From: Carnobacterium divergens DSM 20623
GTDB lineage: Bacteria > Bacillota > Bacilli > Lactobacillales > Carnobacteriaceae
Length of the DNA stretch: 64,000 nt
Assembly (NCBI RefSeq): GCF_000744255.1
Contig: NZ_JQLO01000001.1
Location: 248,001-312,000 of the forward strand
Direction: 5' to 3'
The translations under genes were made by a program, and so were the position numbers. A model generated the notes under the pieces. It had not been told where the DNA came from. It did not search any database and saw only the letters and a program-made list of their open reading frames with translations. Below, piece by piece: positions 48,590 to 58,679 of this stretch. Numbering within the stretch: the stretch's first letter is position 1; each line of letters opens with the position of its first letter.

Positions 48590-49846
48590 TCATCTATCGT
48601 ATGCATACAAATTTTCTAAAATATTTTGACTTATAATCTTTGAAAAATGTGGAGGAACAGCATTTCCAATTTGTTTAAATGCTGCAGTTCTAGAACTTTC
48701 AAAGTAAAAATCATCTGGGAACGTTTGAATTCTTGCTGCTTCACGAACTGTGATTGAGCGATTTTGAGATACATCCGGATGAATATAATAATGGCCATCT
48801 TTTGAAATATGAGCAACCACAGTATGGCTAAATCCGTTTCCATTTACAGCTTTAAATCTATCTAAAAAAATATCTGATTTTTTATGTGTGATTAATTCAG
48901 ATGGAAGGTCAGAATATTTAACATTTCTATTTTTTATTCTTTCATTTGCAACGATATTATAAATTTTTAGGTCGTTTTCGTTATTAGGGCGACAGATATT
49001 TTGAGTCAATGGAATTTCTACATTTCTTAAGTTCTTTGAAACATATTCTGAAGGCAATAAACTCGAATATGTATTTTTTGTTTCACCAGACTTCAATTTT
49101 GGTAAATCTTTAAATAATTCCTTGATTATTGGAGGTTTTTCTTGGAATTGCTCCAAGCTTTTGAAAAAATCAAATTTTTGCATTGAAGTTTTATATCCGA
49201 AAATGAATAATCTTTCTCTAACTTGAGGAACGCCGAAGTCAGCACAGTTAATCAATTTAATTTGTATATGGTAATGATTTATTGAAATGACATTTGTAAA
49301 CTCGTATTTTATTTTGTCTAAGAGATTATATCCATCTAAGTCTTTAAAGGATATCAATCCTTTAACATTTTCAAATACAAAAAAATCAGGATTATATTTT
49401 TCTAAAAACTTCAAATAGTATTTATACAAATAGATTCGTTCATCAGATTCTTTAATTTTTTCATTTCTTGCTCGCCCGATAGTTGAATATGCTTGGCATG
49501 GTGGTCCTCCGATAATACCATGGACTGTATTTGAATCTGGTTGTGAATCAATTTTTCTAAATATTTCTGGTAAAGTCTCTTCAGATATTGTTATATTCAT
49601 TACTTTTCCAGCGATTTCTTCAGGAATTTCAGCCAAGAATTCATCGTATGAAATCTTTCCTTCAATGTAACTGCAGTATTTAGTTAAATTTCCTGTACTT
49701 TTTAAGTAGTAGTAAGCATCTCTAATTTTCAATGTTTTACTTGTGGCTTCATCCATTTCAACGTGGGCAAGCAGATTGAAAGAATTATTCCTAAAACCTT
49801 CGGTTAAACCTCCGGCACCTGAAAATAAGTCTATAATATTTAACAT
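48590..49846 (-). CDS. drmMII: DNA (cytosine-5) methyltransferase, DISARM DrmMII
   Basis: 418 residues with all cytosine-5 methylase blocks: IDLFSGAGGLTEGF (I), the catalytic GGPPCQAYSTIGRAR (IV), FFVFENVKGL (VI), GVPQVRERLFIFGY (VIII), then after a target-recognition region SITVREAARIQTFPDDF (IX) and FKQIGNAVPPHFSK (X). Such a gene beside drmE-drmA-drmB marks class 2 DISARM, where the methylase protects host DNA. It is transcribed away from drmE. The recognised DNA site is not deducible. No restriction endonuclease gene is next to it. Confidence 0.92.
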   Translation of the reverse strand: MLNIIDLFSGAGGLTEGFRNNSFNLLAHVEMDEATSKTLKIRDAYYYLKSTGNLTKYCSYIEGKISYDEFLAEIPEEIAGKVMNITISEETLPEIFRKIDSQPDSNTVHGIIGGPPCQAYSTIGRARNEKIKESDERIYLYKYYLKFLEKYNPDFFVFENVKGLISFKDLDGYNLLDKIKYEFTNVISINHYHIQIKLINCADFGVPQVRERLFIFGYKTSMQKFDFFKSLEQFQEKPPIIKELFKDLPKLKSGETKNTYSSLLPSEYVSKNLRNVEIPLTQNICRPNNENDLKIYNIVANERIKNRNVKYSDLPSELITHKKSDIFLDRFKAVNGNGFSHTVVAHISKDGHYYIHPDVSQNRSITVREAARIQTFPDDFYFESSRTAAFKQIGNAVPPHFSKIISQNILENLYAYDR

Positions 49847-49996
49847 GATTTCACCTCAGAATAATTATACCAGGTTTGCAACAACTCTACTAGAGTAAAA
49901 AGAAAATTTAGTGAAAGTATGACTAAGATAGTTGGGAATAAGTGTGCAAATTAGTGTATAATTTTAATCATAGATAGTAAAAAAGGAGGAAGTAAT
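49847..49996. promoter_or_regulatory. Divergent promoter region of the DISARM-type locus
   Basis: 150 bases between drmMII and drmE. On the plus strand TATAAT (49957-49962) is a clear -10, with a poor -35 match, followed by the AAAGGAGGAAG ribosome site of drmE. Both arms of the system can be controlled here. No regulator gene is present. Confidence 0.5.
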
Positions 49997-52423
49997 ATGG
50001 ATGCTGTAATGCAACTCCTAGTATCAACCAGTCCATTTGGATATATTTCAAAAAATATGAAAAAAATATTGAATGATTTCTTAGCGTATGAAACTCTTGG
50101 AAAATCATACGCATATCAGTATTTAAATTCTTGTTACTATAAGGAATTGACTTTGTTGATTTGTTTAATGACTAGCTACAAAAATATTTCAAATGGAAAA
50201 AAAATTAATATAGACAATTTGAATATTGGAACTAAAATCTTATTTCAGAAGGAATACTATGTTTTTAATGGACAAGATAACGAGAGTGAAGGATATTCAT
50301 TGATTCAGTTACACAAGAAAAATCCGGTTACACGAATTTTAAAAAAAGATGTAATTGAAGCTGGGGCTAGCGTTGTAAGTAGTACCAAAAGAAGAAAAGT
50401 AGTAAGTGTTAAAGAAGATTTTGGAAAACAATTAGGACTTTCTTCGATAAGCTGGACAAATGAAGACAGTGTGATAGTAATTCTAGAGAAAAAAATATTA
50501 AATAAAATTATGGATGTACAATTTAGTCTTAATGGTAAATCTTCGTATTTAGGTGAATTTTGTGCGATAAAGTATTTGAAGGAATCAATGATTTTGGAAC
50601 AGTTACCACATTCTAACAGTACAGAGAAACCCATGGTTATTTTTTCATCAAATATGGGGGCGGTCATAGAATATTTAGATGAAAATGATGGGGAAATATC
50701 AGAAAAACGGGTATATATTATTGGAGATAAGTGGTTTGAAAACGGTCAATTTTCTAATTTGCTTACCCTTGAAGATGCTTGTAGTGATTTCAATATTCCT
50801 ATGACAGTTTTTTCTAGTGTTCCCTCAATTATGGATCAATCAAAATTCAAATTTTTGAAAAAAATGGAAAAAGAATTTTGTTGGCTTGAATCAGAAGCGT
50901 TTAGTGAGATGGATATTTCTTTTAAATTCGTATCGAGCAACAAAGCGTTTAGAAACTATTTAGATAAACTTGACGAATATTTAGAAGAAATTCGTGAAAT
51001 TCATTTATTAAGATACTTAGATAAACTATTGAAAAGATTTTTGAAAATGAACTATAGCAAAATAACTGGAAATTCAGAATCACTTGAGCAACAAATGATT
51101 ATTATTTCTGAATATATGGAAAAATTAAATTTAGAAGAGACTGAAGAAATTGCTGAGATTTTATATAATATTTACTGTAACAGATTTGGTTATCAAAATA
51201 AGAAAATAATTGATTTGGTTAGAAATGAGGATAAATGTGCACTGATTGTAATGGATGAGATGGTTGAAGAAACAAAAGAAATATATATAAATGATGATAT
51301 GATAACTGTTCTGCCTTATAGTGAAGCGATATTTGAGGATTTATACGGAGCATTTGGTACTATTATTTTACTTTCTCCATATGCAAAGGACAGAAAGAAG
51401 TGGCTGTCAAGTTATGTATCCAATAGAATTATTGTGGTTTTTCCAGATATTCAAAAAAAATATTTTAGCTACTCCTTAAAAAAAGATAAAAGAATTATCC
51501 AAGATTTGTATAAGTTGGATGATAGTTATTTTGAACGAGATTCAGCGTATTTAAAAGCAATTGATAAGTACTTTGAAAAAAATAAAAAAGAAACGATTAG
51601 AACAGATAATAGTAGCGAAGAGAAGCTACTATTTGATGAATTAGATAGAGAAGATAATGCACAAAAATCATACTCTATCTTGATAGATAGCTTAATGAAA
51701 GCTGTTTCTGAAGTTGAGAGCGAAAATGAATCTCAGTTTGTTAATGTTGTTCGTGGAATAGGTTTGGAATCGGGGAGAAATCTACTTGGAACAGAATTTG
51801 GAAAGATTTTTATTTTACAAGATAATTATTGTAGAAAAGTGGATGTTAGTAAAATAGAAATTGGTCAAAATATTGTGGAATTCGAAATTCCTTATTCAGA
51901 TTCTTTTTACAGGACACAGTTTAAAAAATATAATTTTAAAGATGAATATTTAAATTTGAGTAATATTACTGAAAATATAAAATTGGATTATTTCTGGAAA
52001 AAAATCTTACTTGATTATATTGAACAGGGAGAAGTAACTTCGGCTCAATTCAAAGAAAGAATGGATAAATTAGGTGCACCATATAAGACAAAGTCTTTTT
52101 ACGGATCATGGTCATCAATTGAAAAAATGCCAATTCTACCACGGGATTCTAGTTTCATCTATTATATCGGAATCCTTACAGGAAATTCTAAATTAATAAA
52201 TGAGTCTGACAAGTATTATAGTGCAAGTGAGAAAGTAAAGAGAAATTTAAATCAGGAAAGAGATAAGCTTATTGATTCATTTGATGGGCAAAATTTGGAT
52301 GAAATCATAAAAGATGAATCTATAGCTTCTTATTCAATAGATAAAGTAATTTTAGTTGAAGGTATAGATATTGAAGATGTGCCAAGGTATCTGACTAATA
52401 AGATTCTGGGAGGAAGTAGATAA
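49997..52423 (+). CDS. drmE: DISARM class 2 protein DrmE
   Basis: 808 residues, in the position (before drmA, beside drmMII) and with the length expected for DrmE, the class 2-specific component of unknown biochemistry. N-terminal PFGYISKNMKKILNDFL and YAYQYLNSCYYKELTLLICL; mid-region VIFSSNMGAVIEYLDEN and RVYIIGDKWF look like a nucleotide-free helicase-like fold; the C-terminus includes TSAQFKERMDKLGAPYKTKSF. No Walker motif is seen. Identification is by synteny and general resemblance. Stop and drmA start share an A (TAATG), so the two are translationally coupled. Confidence 0.82.
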   Translation: MDAVMQLLVSTSPFGYISKNMKKILNDFLAYETLGKSYAYQYLNSCYYKELTLLICLMTSYKNISNGKKINIDNLNIGTKILFQKEYYVFNGQDNESEGYSLIQLHKKNPVTRILKKDVIEAGASVVSSTKRRKVVSVKEDFGKQLGLSSISWTNEDSVIVILEKKILNKIMDVQFSLNGKSSYLGEFCAIKYLKESMILEQLPHSNSTEKPMVIFSSNMGAVIEYLDENDGEISEKRVYIIGDKWFENGQFSNLLTLEDACSDFNIPMTVFSSVPSIMDQSKFKFLKKMEKEFCWLESEAFSEMDISFKFVSSNKAFRNYLDKLDEYLEEIREIHLLRYLDKLLKRFLKMNYSKITGNSESLEQQMIIISEYMEKLNLEETEEIAEILYNIYCNRFGYQNKKIIDLVRNEDKCALIVMDEMVEETKEIYINDDMITVLPYSEAIFEDLYGAFGTIILLSPYAKDRKKWLSSYVSNRIIVVFPDIQKKYFSYSLKKDKRIIQDLYKLDDSYFERDSAYLKAIDKYFEKNKKETIRTDNSSEEKLLFDELDREDNAQKSYSILIDSLMKAVSEVESENESQFVNVVRGIGLESGRNLLGTEFGKIFILQDNYCRKVDVSKIEIGQNIVEFEIPYSDSFYRTQFKKYNFKDEYLNLSNITENIKLDYFWKKILLDYIEQGEVTSAQFKERMDKLGAPYKTKSFYGSWSSIEKMPILPRDSSFIYYIGILTGNSKLINESDKYYSASEKVKRNLNQERDKLIDSFDGQNLDEIIKDESIASYSIDKVILVEGIDIEDVPRYLTNKILGGSR

Positions 52424-55400
52424 TGGTAGGAATTACAGATAAGAAAGTTCAAAATAATGTTAGGGAAAAGTATTCTAATGCTATTTCACAATTGTTATTG
52501 GGGCCGGGGTCAGAAAAAATAAACAATGATGTTGAGCATGAGATAATTTCTGAAAAACCACAAACAAGGTATGTTACAGGAATCTTGTATCCTTTCAATG
52601 AATTAAAAAAAGCTTTGGATGAAGATATAGAAACAACCCTTGAAGCTCAAGAATTTTTAGATAAAGAAGAAGAGTCTACTGAAATTGATAACAGCTTTCT
52701 TCCATCTTCTCTAGGAATTACATTTTACTGTAAGAGTAACAAAAAAGATTTAAATATTGAGGTTCTTAGTTCTTATTATAAGAAAGTCAAGAATCCATTT
52801 CTTCAAACAAATAAAGAGGTACTTGAAGAATTAAAAGAAAAAATTATAATTTCGAAAGTTGTAAATATCGAAAAACTTTTTGAAATTGATAAAGAGAGTT
52901 CAAAAATTAAATATGATGAAGGATTTGAAGATAGAGATGAAACCATATCTGATTTTTTGAATGAGTTAAAACCAAAAGAGAAAATTAAAGATACAGAACT
53001 GTTATTTTTACTAAAAAAGATTAAAAACATAAATTATGGAAACAAGAGGTGTTTTGAGCGAGTTCCAGTTTCCTTTGAAGTGAGGATAGATTCTTCAGAA
53101 GAAAGAATATCTACTCAAGAGTTATTAGTTAAGGAAGAAAAGACGTTTCAAATCTTTTCAAAAGTACAAAAAATAAATCTGATAAATAATGAAACCGTTA
53201 CATCGATAACGGTTGTTTTAAAAAACATTTCAGAAAATCACTTTTTTCAAACAGAAATCATTATAAAATCTCAAGAAAACGTTGAATTTAAAGCTTCTGA
53301 AGATGTGAAATTGCCGGATTTGTCTAAATTAAATTCAGAAGATGCCATGAATTTTTTCTTATACAGAGATAAAAGGACCTATGCTTTCGGAAGAGGTGTA
53401 TCTGCAACTTGGAAAGAAAACAATGGAAAGATATCCGAAATCAAAACGTCATATATTCCAACTTATGAGTTACGACCGATGTCCTTTGATGTTGATGGTA
53501 TTTCGTCGGATGTTTTAAGTGCAGAAAGTTATATTGGGAACGACCACGAGATACAGGTAGAAAAATTGAATCAGTTTGTTGAAGCTTACGACAAATGGAT
53601 TGATTCAATTACGCAAAAATCTAAGTTGTTGGTTTCTGAATATACTGAGCTTTCAAAGGAAAATATAGAAAAATGTAGAAATTGTAGTCATCGTATGAAA
53701 AAAACGATAAAATTCTTGGCAAATGATAAAGAAGCTTTCATGGCATTTAATAAAGCCAACGAAGCAATGCTTTTACAAAGATTAAAAAATTCAATAGAAA
53801 AAGAAGAAGCATATAGCTCGAAAAACTATCAAAATGCAAACTTTAAGTGGAGACCATTCCAATTGGCTTTTGTGTTAAATTCGTTAGAGTCGATTTTGAA
53901 TGAAGAAAGTTCTGAGCGAGAAATGCTAGATTTAATTTGGGTTAGTACAGGTGGTGGAAAAACAGAGGCTTATTTATTTGCAATCGCAGCTGTTGTAGTT
54001 TATAGAAGATTGAAATATGAGAACTGCTCAGGTGTAACAGTAATCATGAGATATACTTTACGACTTCTGACAGCACAACAATTTGATCGGGCTTCTCAAT
54101 TAATTTGTGCGCTAGAGTTCATTAGAAGGCGAGAGGATTTTTTAGGTGATTTGGAAATTAGCATTGGACTTTGGATAGGTGAAGGAACCAAAAATAAACT
54201 AAAAGATGCTAAGTCAGACTTTAAAGATATGGTTGAACAAAAAAGCCTTGAAGCTGCAAAGAAAAAAAATACATTTCAAGTTTTGGAATGTCCCTGGTGC
54301 CATCAACAGCACAGTATTGTTCCTGATGAAAAAAACTTTCAAAGCAAAAGAAAATGGGGATACTACGAAATTGAAAAGAAAAATGGCTTCAACATGAAAT
54401 GTTTAAATAAAAATTGTGAGTTTTCTAAAGGTTTGCCAATCTATGTAGTCGATGAATTAATTTATGAAAAGAGACCAACATTGCTTTTTGGTACTGTGGA
54501 CAAGTTCGCTCAAGTTCCTTTAAAAGAAGAAACAGCAAATTTATTTGGTTCCGATAAACCAGAAAAGTATAGACGTCCTGAGTTAATTATCCAAGATGAA
54601 TTACATTTGATTTCTGGTCCGTTAGGAAGTATTGTTGGTCTTTATGAAGCAGGGTTTGATTATATTCTCAAAAATGCAAATAATAGCGTTGCTCCTAAAT
54701 ATATAGCTTCGACTGCAACAATTAGAAATGCAGCTGATCAAGTAAAAGGTATTTTTGATAGAAAGGTATCTCAATTTCCTCCAAGTGGAATTGAGATTTC
54801 AGATAATTTTTTTGTAAAAGAAGACACAAAGTCATACGGAAGACAGTACCTTGGAATTATGGCAACAGGAAAATCACAAATAACAGCCGAAATTCGACTG
54901 CTATCATCAATGTTACAAACAGTAACAGAGTTAGGTCTAAATATCGATGAAGAAGAATTATATTGGACGGTCGCCGGTTATTTTAATAGTATTCGAGAAC
55001 TTGGTAAAGCCTCAGGGCTGATTAAAGATGATGTAAAAGAACATATTAATCAACTTTATAGACGAAATAATACGAATAAACGTTTCATGAATGATGATAC
55101 AGGTGTTGAATTGACCGCACGTGTACCTGGGATAGAAATACCTACGATTTTAAAAAAATTGGATGTTCCTCATAATAGATCTCCAGAAGAAATTCAGAAT
55201 GGAGAAAAATATTCAAGAACTGTAGATACGTTAATTGCAACAAATATGTTGTCAGTAGGTGTTGATATTAATCGATTAAATGCAATGTTTGTAGTCGGAC
55301 AGCCTAAACTAACATCAGAGTATATTCAAGCTACCAGTCGAGTGGGAAGACAGTCTTTAGGATTAGTGTGCACACTATATAATTCTTCTCGAAGTCGTGA

Positions 55401-55902
55401 TAGGTCTCATTACGAAACGTTTCAATCTTACCATGAAAGTTTATATAAATTTGTTGAATCGAGTAGCGTCACACCATTTTCAGTACCTGCTTTAAAAAAA
55501 GCTGTTGCTGGAGTAATAGTTTCAATGCTTAGGAATACAATTGAAATATTATCTGGCGATGATTCTGCAAGGAACATTTTAGAATTTGAAGATGAACTTG
55601 AAAAAGTTAAGGATTATCTTTTGGCTAGAGTTAGAGCTAGTGAAGATAGACATCACCTTTACAGAGAAGATGCAAATAAAATAATAAATAAAGTTGTTGA
55701 TAAATGGTGTGATATTGCTGAAGAGATAGAAGAAAATGACGAAATGTTCAAATATTATCTATACAAGAGTATGACAGAAGATTTTCAAGGGAAACTATTA
55801 CTTAGATCCTTTGATGACAGAAGCACCCATCAAGAAGCTACTAAAGTTATGGGGACAATGAGGAACGTGGAAGATACAGCATATCTGAGAATAATAGATT
55901 AG
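52423..55902 (+). CDS. drmA: DISARM helicase DrmA
   Basis: 1159 residues. About 480 residues of N-terminal DNA-engaging region precede the helicase core: motif I WVSTGGGKTEAYLF, motif Ia MRYTLRLLTAQQFDRA, a four-Cys zinc-like insert (CPWCHQQH and CLNKNCEF), DELH box IIQDELHLISGPLGS, motif III IASTATIRNA, and motifs V/VI NMLSVGVDINRLNAMFV and QATSRVGRQSLG. These match DrmA, the SF2 helicase that with DrmB forms the DNA-loading core of DISARM. All motifs are intact. GGGAGGAAG site. Confidence 0.92.
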   Translation: MVGITDKKVQNNVREKYSNAISQLLLGPGSEKINNDVEHEIISEKPQTRYVTGILYPFNELKKALDEDIETTLEAQEFLDKEEESTEIDNSFLPSSLGITFYCKSNKKDLNIEVLSSYYKKVKNPFLQTNKEVLEELKEKIIISKVVNIEKLFEIDKESSKIKYDEGFEDRDETISDFLNELKPKEKIKDTELLFLLKKIKNINYGNKRCFERVPVSFEVRIDSSEERISTQELLVKEEKTFQIFSKVQKINLINNETVTSITVVLKNISENHFFQTEIIIKSQENVEFKASEDVKLPDLSKLNSEDAMNFFLYRDKRTYAFGRGVSATWKENNGKISEIKTSYIPTYELRPMSFDVDGISSDVLSAESYIGNDHEIQVEKLNQFVEAYDKWIDSITQKSKLLVSEYTELSKENIEKCRNCSHRMKKTIKFLANDKEAFMAFNKANEAMLLQRLKNSIEKEEAYSSKNYQNANFKWRPFQLAFVLNSLESILNEESSEREMLDLIWVSTGGGKTEAYLFAIAAVVVYRRLKYENCSGVTVIMRYTLRLLTAQQFDRASQLICALEFIRRREDFLGDLEISIGLWIGEGTKNKLKDAKSDFKDMVEQKSLEAAKKKNTFQVLECPWCHQQHSIVPDEKNFQSKRKWGYYEIEKKNGFNMKCLNKNCEFSKGLPIYVVDELIYEKRPTLLFGTVDKFAQVPLKEETANLFGSDKPEKYRRPELIIQDELHLISGPLGSIVGLYEAGFDYILKNANNSVAPKYIASTATIRNAADQVKGIFDRKVSQFPPSGIEISDNFFVKEDTKSYGRQYLGIMATGKSQITAEIRLLSSMLQTVTELGLNIDEEELYWTVAGYFNSIRELGKASGLIKDDVKEHINQLYRRNNTNKRFMNDDTGVELTARVPGIEIPTILKKLDVPHNRSPEEIQNGEKYSRTVDTLIATNMLSVGVDINRLNAMFVVGQPKLTSEYIQATSRVGRQSLGLVCTLYNSSRSRDRSHYETFQSYHESLYKFVESSSVTPFSVPALKKAVAGVIVSMLRNTIEILSGDDSARNILEFEDELEKVKDYLLARVRASEDRHHLYREDANKIINKVVDKWCDIAEEIEENDEMFKYYLYKSMTEDFQGKLLLRSFDDRSTHQEATKVMGTMRNVEDTAYLRIID

Positions 55903-55912
55903 AGGAGATATT

Positions 55913-57802
55913 ATGGTATATAAACGAAAAGATAAACCTGAGTTCAATGTTAGAAGATCTCAACTTTTAACGCCATTTGGCATTGGAGCATTAATGGACA
56001 TTAATAATCAATCTGTTATGATTGCGGATTCGGAGTATTGGGATACTAATAAATGTGTAAAAGTTCATGATATTCGTTTAGAGAAAGTCCTAGATGCTGA
56101 AGGTTTTATTGAGCCACCGGTTAAGGAGGAAGAGGATGTTGTAGGAAAAAGATTCCCACAGTGGTATTTTTCACCAGAAGATAGAAGTTTAAGAAAAATT
56201 GATTCATGGCGTCAATTAGTAGAAGCAAAAGGAATACCGAGCTTAGTCAAAGCATTTAATCAAAAACCAATTGATGTTCGTAAAAGAAGAACAGAACTTG
56301 TTCCTGTCCGTATTATTTGTGCGTGTTGTAATGGACATGCGCAAGACTTTCCTTGGTTAGAATGGGTTCATGAAGGCTTAAGTTATGATAGTTATAAAGA
56401 TCATGAAATTACATTGGGAAGTACAGCACAAACTGGGTCTATTTCAGATTTAATAGTTTCGTGTAAAAGATGCAATGAGAGCCGAAATTTAGCTGGAGTA
56501 TTTGATGAAAAGAATTTTCCAAAGAAATTAGAGCGATTAGGGGTAGGTTGTAAAGGTGAATACATTTGGAAGAAAGGAGAAGAAGGAAGTAAATGTGAAG
56601 AAGATGTTCATGTGCTTCTGAGAAATGCTAATAATTTCTTTTTCCCAAACATTTCAAGTTCAGTGAATATTCCATTCAAAGAGAATAAACTAATTGAACT
56701 AATTCAAAGTAACAAATATTATAGCGTCTTGGCATCAGAATTAAGAGAAGTCCCTCGAGAAAAAGGAATTACAAAACTTAAAGAGGATGAATTAATAAAT
56801 AAAATGATTGCACGATTAGCTCAGGAAATTGAGCATGATCTTGATGAAGTTAAAAATTTAATTTCAATTAAGTTTTTTGATAAAGCTAGTGAAGATCATC
56901 CTGATAGTGTAATGGACTATAGAAGAGCAGAGTTTGAAGTGCTATCCGGAAAAGAAAAATATGATGAGGAGTCAGAAAGATTTAAAATAAAAGCTTTCAA
57001 ACGAGAAGATTTGTCTGGTTACACTCATAGTGAATTATTGAATGGGATAACTTTGGTACATCAACTTGAGGTAGTTAATGCTCTTCGAAGTTATAGTAGA
57101 ATTCAAACTACTGATTCAGAATTGATGAAGGAGCAATCCTTAGATGGTGAGAAGACTTTGGGTAAATCCTTTGAAATTTCACTGCGAAGAAAGGATAACT
57201 ATTATGTCGGAATGCGTTCATTAGGAGAAGGAATATTTTTTTCTATGAATAGTGAAGAAATAAAAAAATGGAAATCTAAAATCAAAGAGTCCGCAATTTC
57301 AAAAAAAATATATAAAAAAATGAGCAATGTAAGATTTCCAGATGAGGAAAGCTATATTTCTCCAGATTATTATCTTATTCATACTTTATCACATTTACTC
57401 ATTAAAGAATTGAGTATGAGCAGTGGTTATTCTTCATCTTCATTGAGGGAAAGGATATATTATTCAGATGAAGATGGGCAGGAAATGTATGGAATTTTGA
57501 TTTATACATCGAGTTCTGATTCTGAAGGAACATTAGGTGGGTTAGTTAAGCAGGGGGTACCAGAAAAATTCTTTGAATTGTTAACTGCTGCGTTAGAAAA
57601 AGCGAAATGGTGTAGCTTTGATCCAGTCTGCATTGAGAGTAATTCTCAAGGTCGAGAGTCATTAAATGCTGCTGCATGTCATGCTTGCTCACTTATTTCG
57701 GAGACTAGTTGTGAGAAAATGAATGTTTTTTTAGATAGAAGTGTGCTAATTGGTAGTATAGAAGAGCCATATTTAGGATTTTTTTGCGGAGGAAATAATT
57801 AA
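55913..57802 (+). CDS. drmB: DISARM protein DrmB (DUF1998)
   Basis: 629 residues beginning with RRSQLLTPFGIGALMDI. Cysteine pairs ICACCNGHAQDF and VSCKRCNES suggest a zinc site. The C-terminal DUF1998 domain has HTLSHLLIKELSM, GILIYTSSSDSEGTLGGL and a Cys cluster CSFDPVCIES / AAACHACSLISETSC. DrmB binds DrmA. AGAGGAGA ribosome site ten bases after drmA; its stop overlaps the next ATG (TAATG). Confidence 0.92.
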   Translation: MVYKRKDKPEFNVRRSQLLTPFGIGALMDINNQSVMIADSEYWDTNKCVKVHDIRLEKVLDAEGFIEPPVKEEEDVVGKRFPQWYFSPEDRSLRKIDSWRQLVEAKGIPSLVKAFNQKPIDVRKRRTELVPVRIICACCNGHAQDFPWLEWVHEGLSYDSYKDHEITLGSTAQTGSISDLIVSCKRCNESRNLAGVFDEKNFPKKLERLGVGCKGEYIWKKGEEGSKCEEDVHVLLRNANNFFFPNISSSVNIPFKENKLIELIQSNKYYSVLASELREVPREKGITKLKEDELINKMIARLAQEIEHDLDEVKNLISIKFFDKASEDHPDSVMDYRRAEFEVLSGKEKYDEESERFKIKAFKREDLSGYTHSELLNGITLVHQLEVVNALRSYSRIQTTDSELMKEQSLDGEKTLGKSFEISLRRKDNYYVGMRSLGEGIFFSMNSEEIKKWKSKIKESAISKKIYKKMSNVRFPDEESYISPDYYLIHTLSHLLIKELSMSSGYSSSSLRERIYYSDEDGQEMYGILIYTSSSDSEGTLGGLVKQGVPEKFFELLTAALEKAKWCSFDPVCIESNSQGRESLNAAACHACSLISETSCEKMNVFLDRSVLIGSIEEPYLGFFCGGNN

Positions 57803-58495
57803 TGACATTTCCAGATTTGATATTTAAGGATAGCTATAAAGAGGTTAGGAGAGTAAAAGAGGCAAATAATTCTTCATTGGCTCAGCGTGATAATGTTGTT
57901 TCAGGGTATCTATTTGATGGTAAATCCACATAGATTATTAGAGAATGAAACAGTTGGAATAGCTAAAAGAGGGTATACTGCAATGAATGTCGTACACTAT
58001 TATGGATTGAGTGACCATCATAAAATTTTTTATAAGAATATTTCATTAAAGGATGGGATAAGTGGGCTGCGGATGTTTGAAGATAAAGAACATTCAACAA
58101 TTGCTGATTTATTGGAACGAGCAAATGACTCATTAATTGAAAGTGAAGTACGAGAATTGTTAGATATTGAGTCAAACAAAAAAGTACCTGATTGGTTAAT
58201 TGAATTAAGAAAAGAACATCCTAATATTGTTGGCTACAATGAGATCACTGAAGTAAACCAAGGTATAGGAAATACAGGACTTATTTCAGAATCAGTAATA
58301 AAATATTCTACTAGAACGATTTCAGATGATGATCTTGAAGTAAATTTGTTAGGTCAAAAGTATTTTGGTAATATTGGCGAAGAACTTGTATTACAACATT
58401 ATGCCAAAATTATTGATATCCTTGGAAATACAGAAAAGACCAAATACTTCATTGATGAAATGAAGTACACCGGAAAGAAACACGAAAAATTTTAA
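57802..58495 (+). pseudogene. Unrecognised DISARM-linked gene, frameshifted
   Basis: The ATG at 57802 overlaps the drmB stop, so it belongs to the operon. Its frame (FPDLIFKDSYKEV ... VVSGYLFDGKS) ends at TAG 57931. The next forward frame is open from 57857 to 58495 and continues naturally (HRLLENETVGIAKRGYTAM, VVHYYGLSDHHKIFYKN), so one base has probably been gained or lost at 57890-57930. The joined product is ~230 residues. It lacks the HxKxxxxD motif of the phospholipase-D protein DrmC expected here. The last 45 residues (GNIGEELVLQHYAK) resemble the beginning of DUF3883-type modules, so the 3' part may also be lost. Function unknown. Confidence 0.6.
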
Positions 58496-58679
58496 TGAAG
58501 AGTAGAATAAAGCATTCGAATTATAAGTATTTATTTCTTTCCTATATACCCACAGATCTTATTTTTTGGAATGTTATTCCCTTAACTTTAATTGAATTAC
58601 GGTGATAATTATTTAAACTGTATATCTCTATAATCGTTGATATTACAGTCATTTCCAACAATTATAAGTTTGCTTCCAT
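58496..58679. other. Non-coding end of the island
   Basis: About 184 AT-rich bases after the frameshifted gene. No gene or clear terminator was found; the stretch runs up to the sufB-end repeat. Confidence 0.5.

Noticed and set aside
48448-48636. Plus-strand open frame of 62 codons beside drmMII
   Set aside because: It overlaps the drmMII 3' end on the opposite strand, has no ribosome site and a composition expected of AT-rich chance frames.
58010-58045. HHKIFYKN in the gene after drmB as a phospholipase-D HxKxxxxD motif
   Set aside because: The Asp is Asn, the flanking residues do not fit the motif and no second copy or GG/GS context is present, so it does not support drmC.
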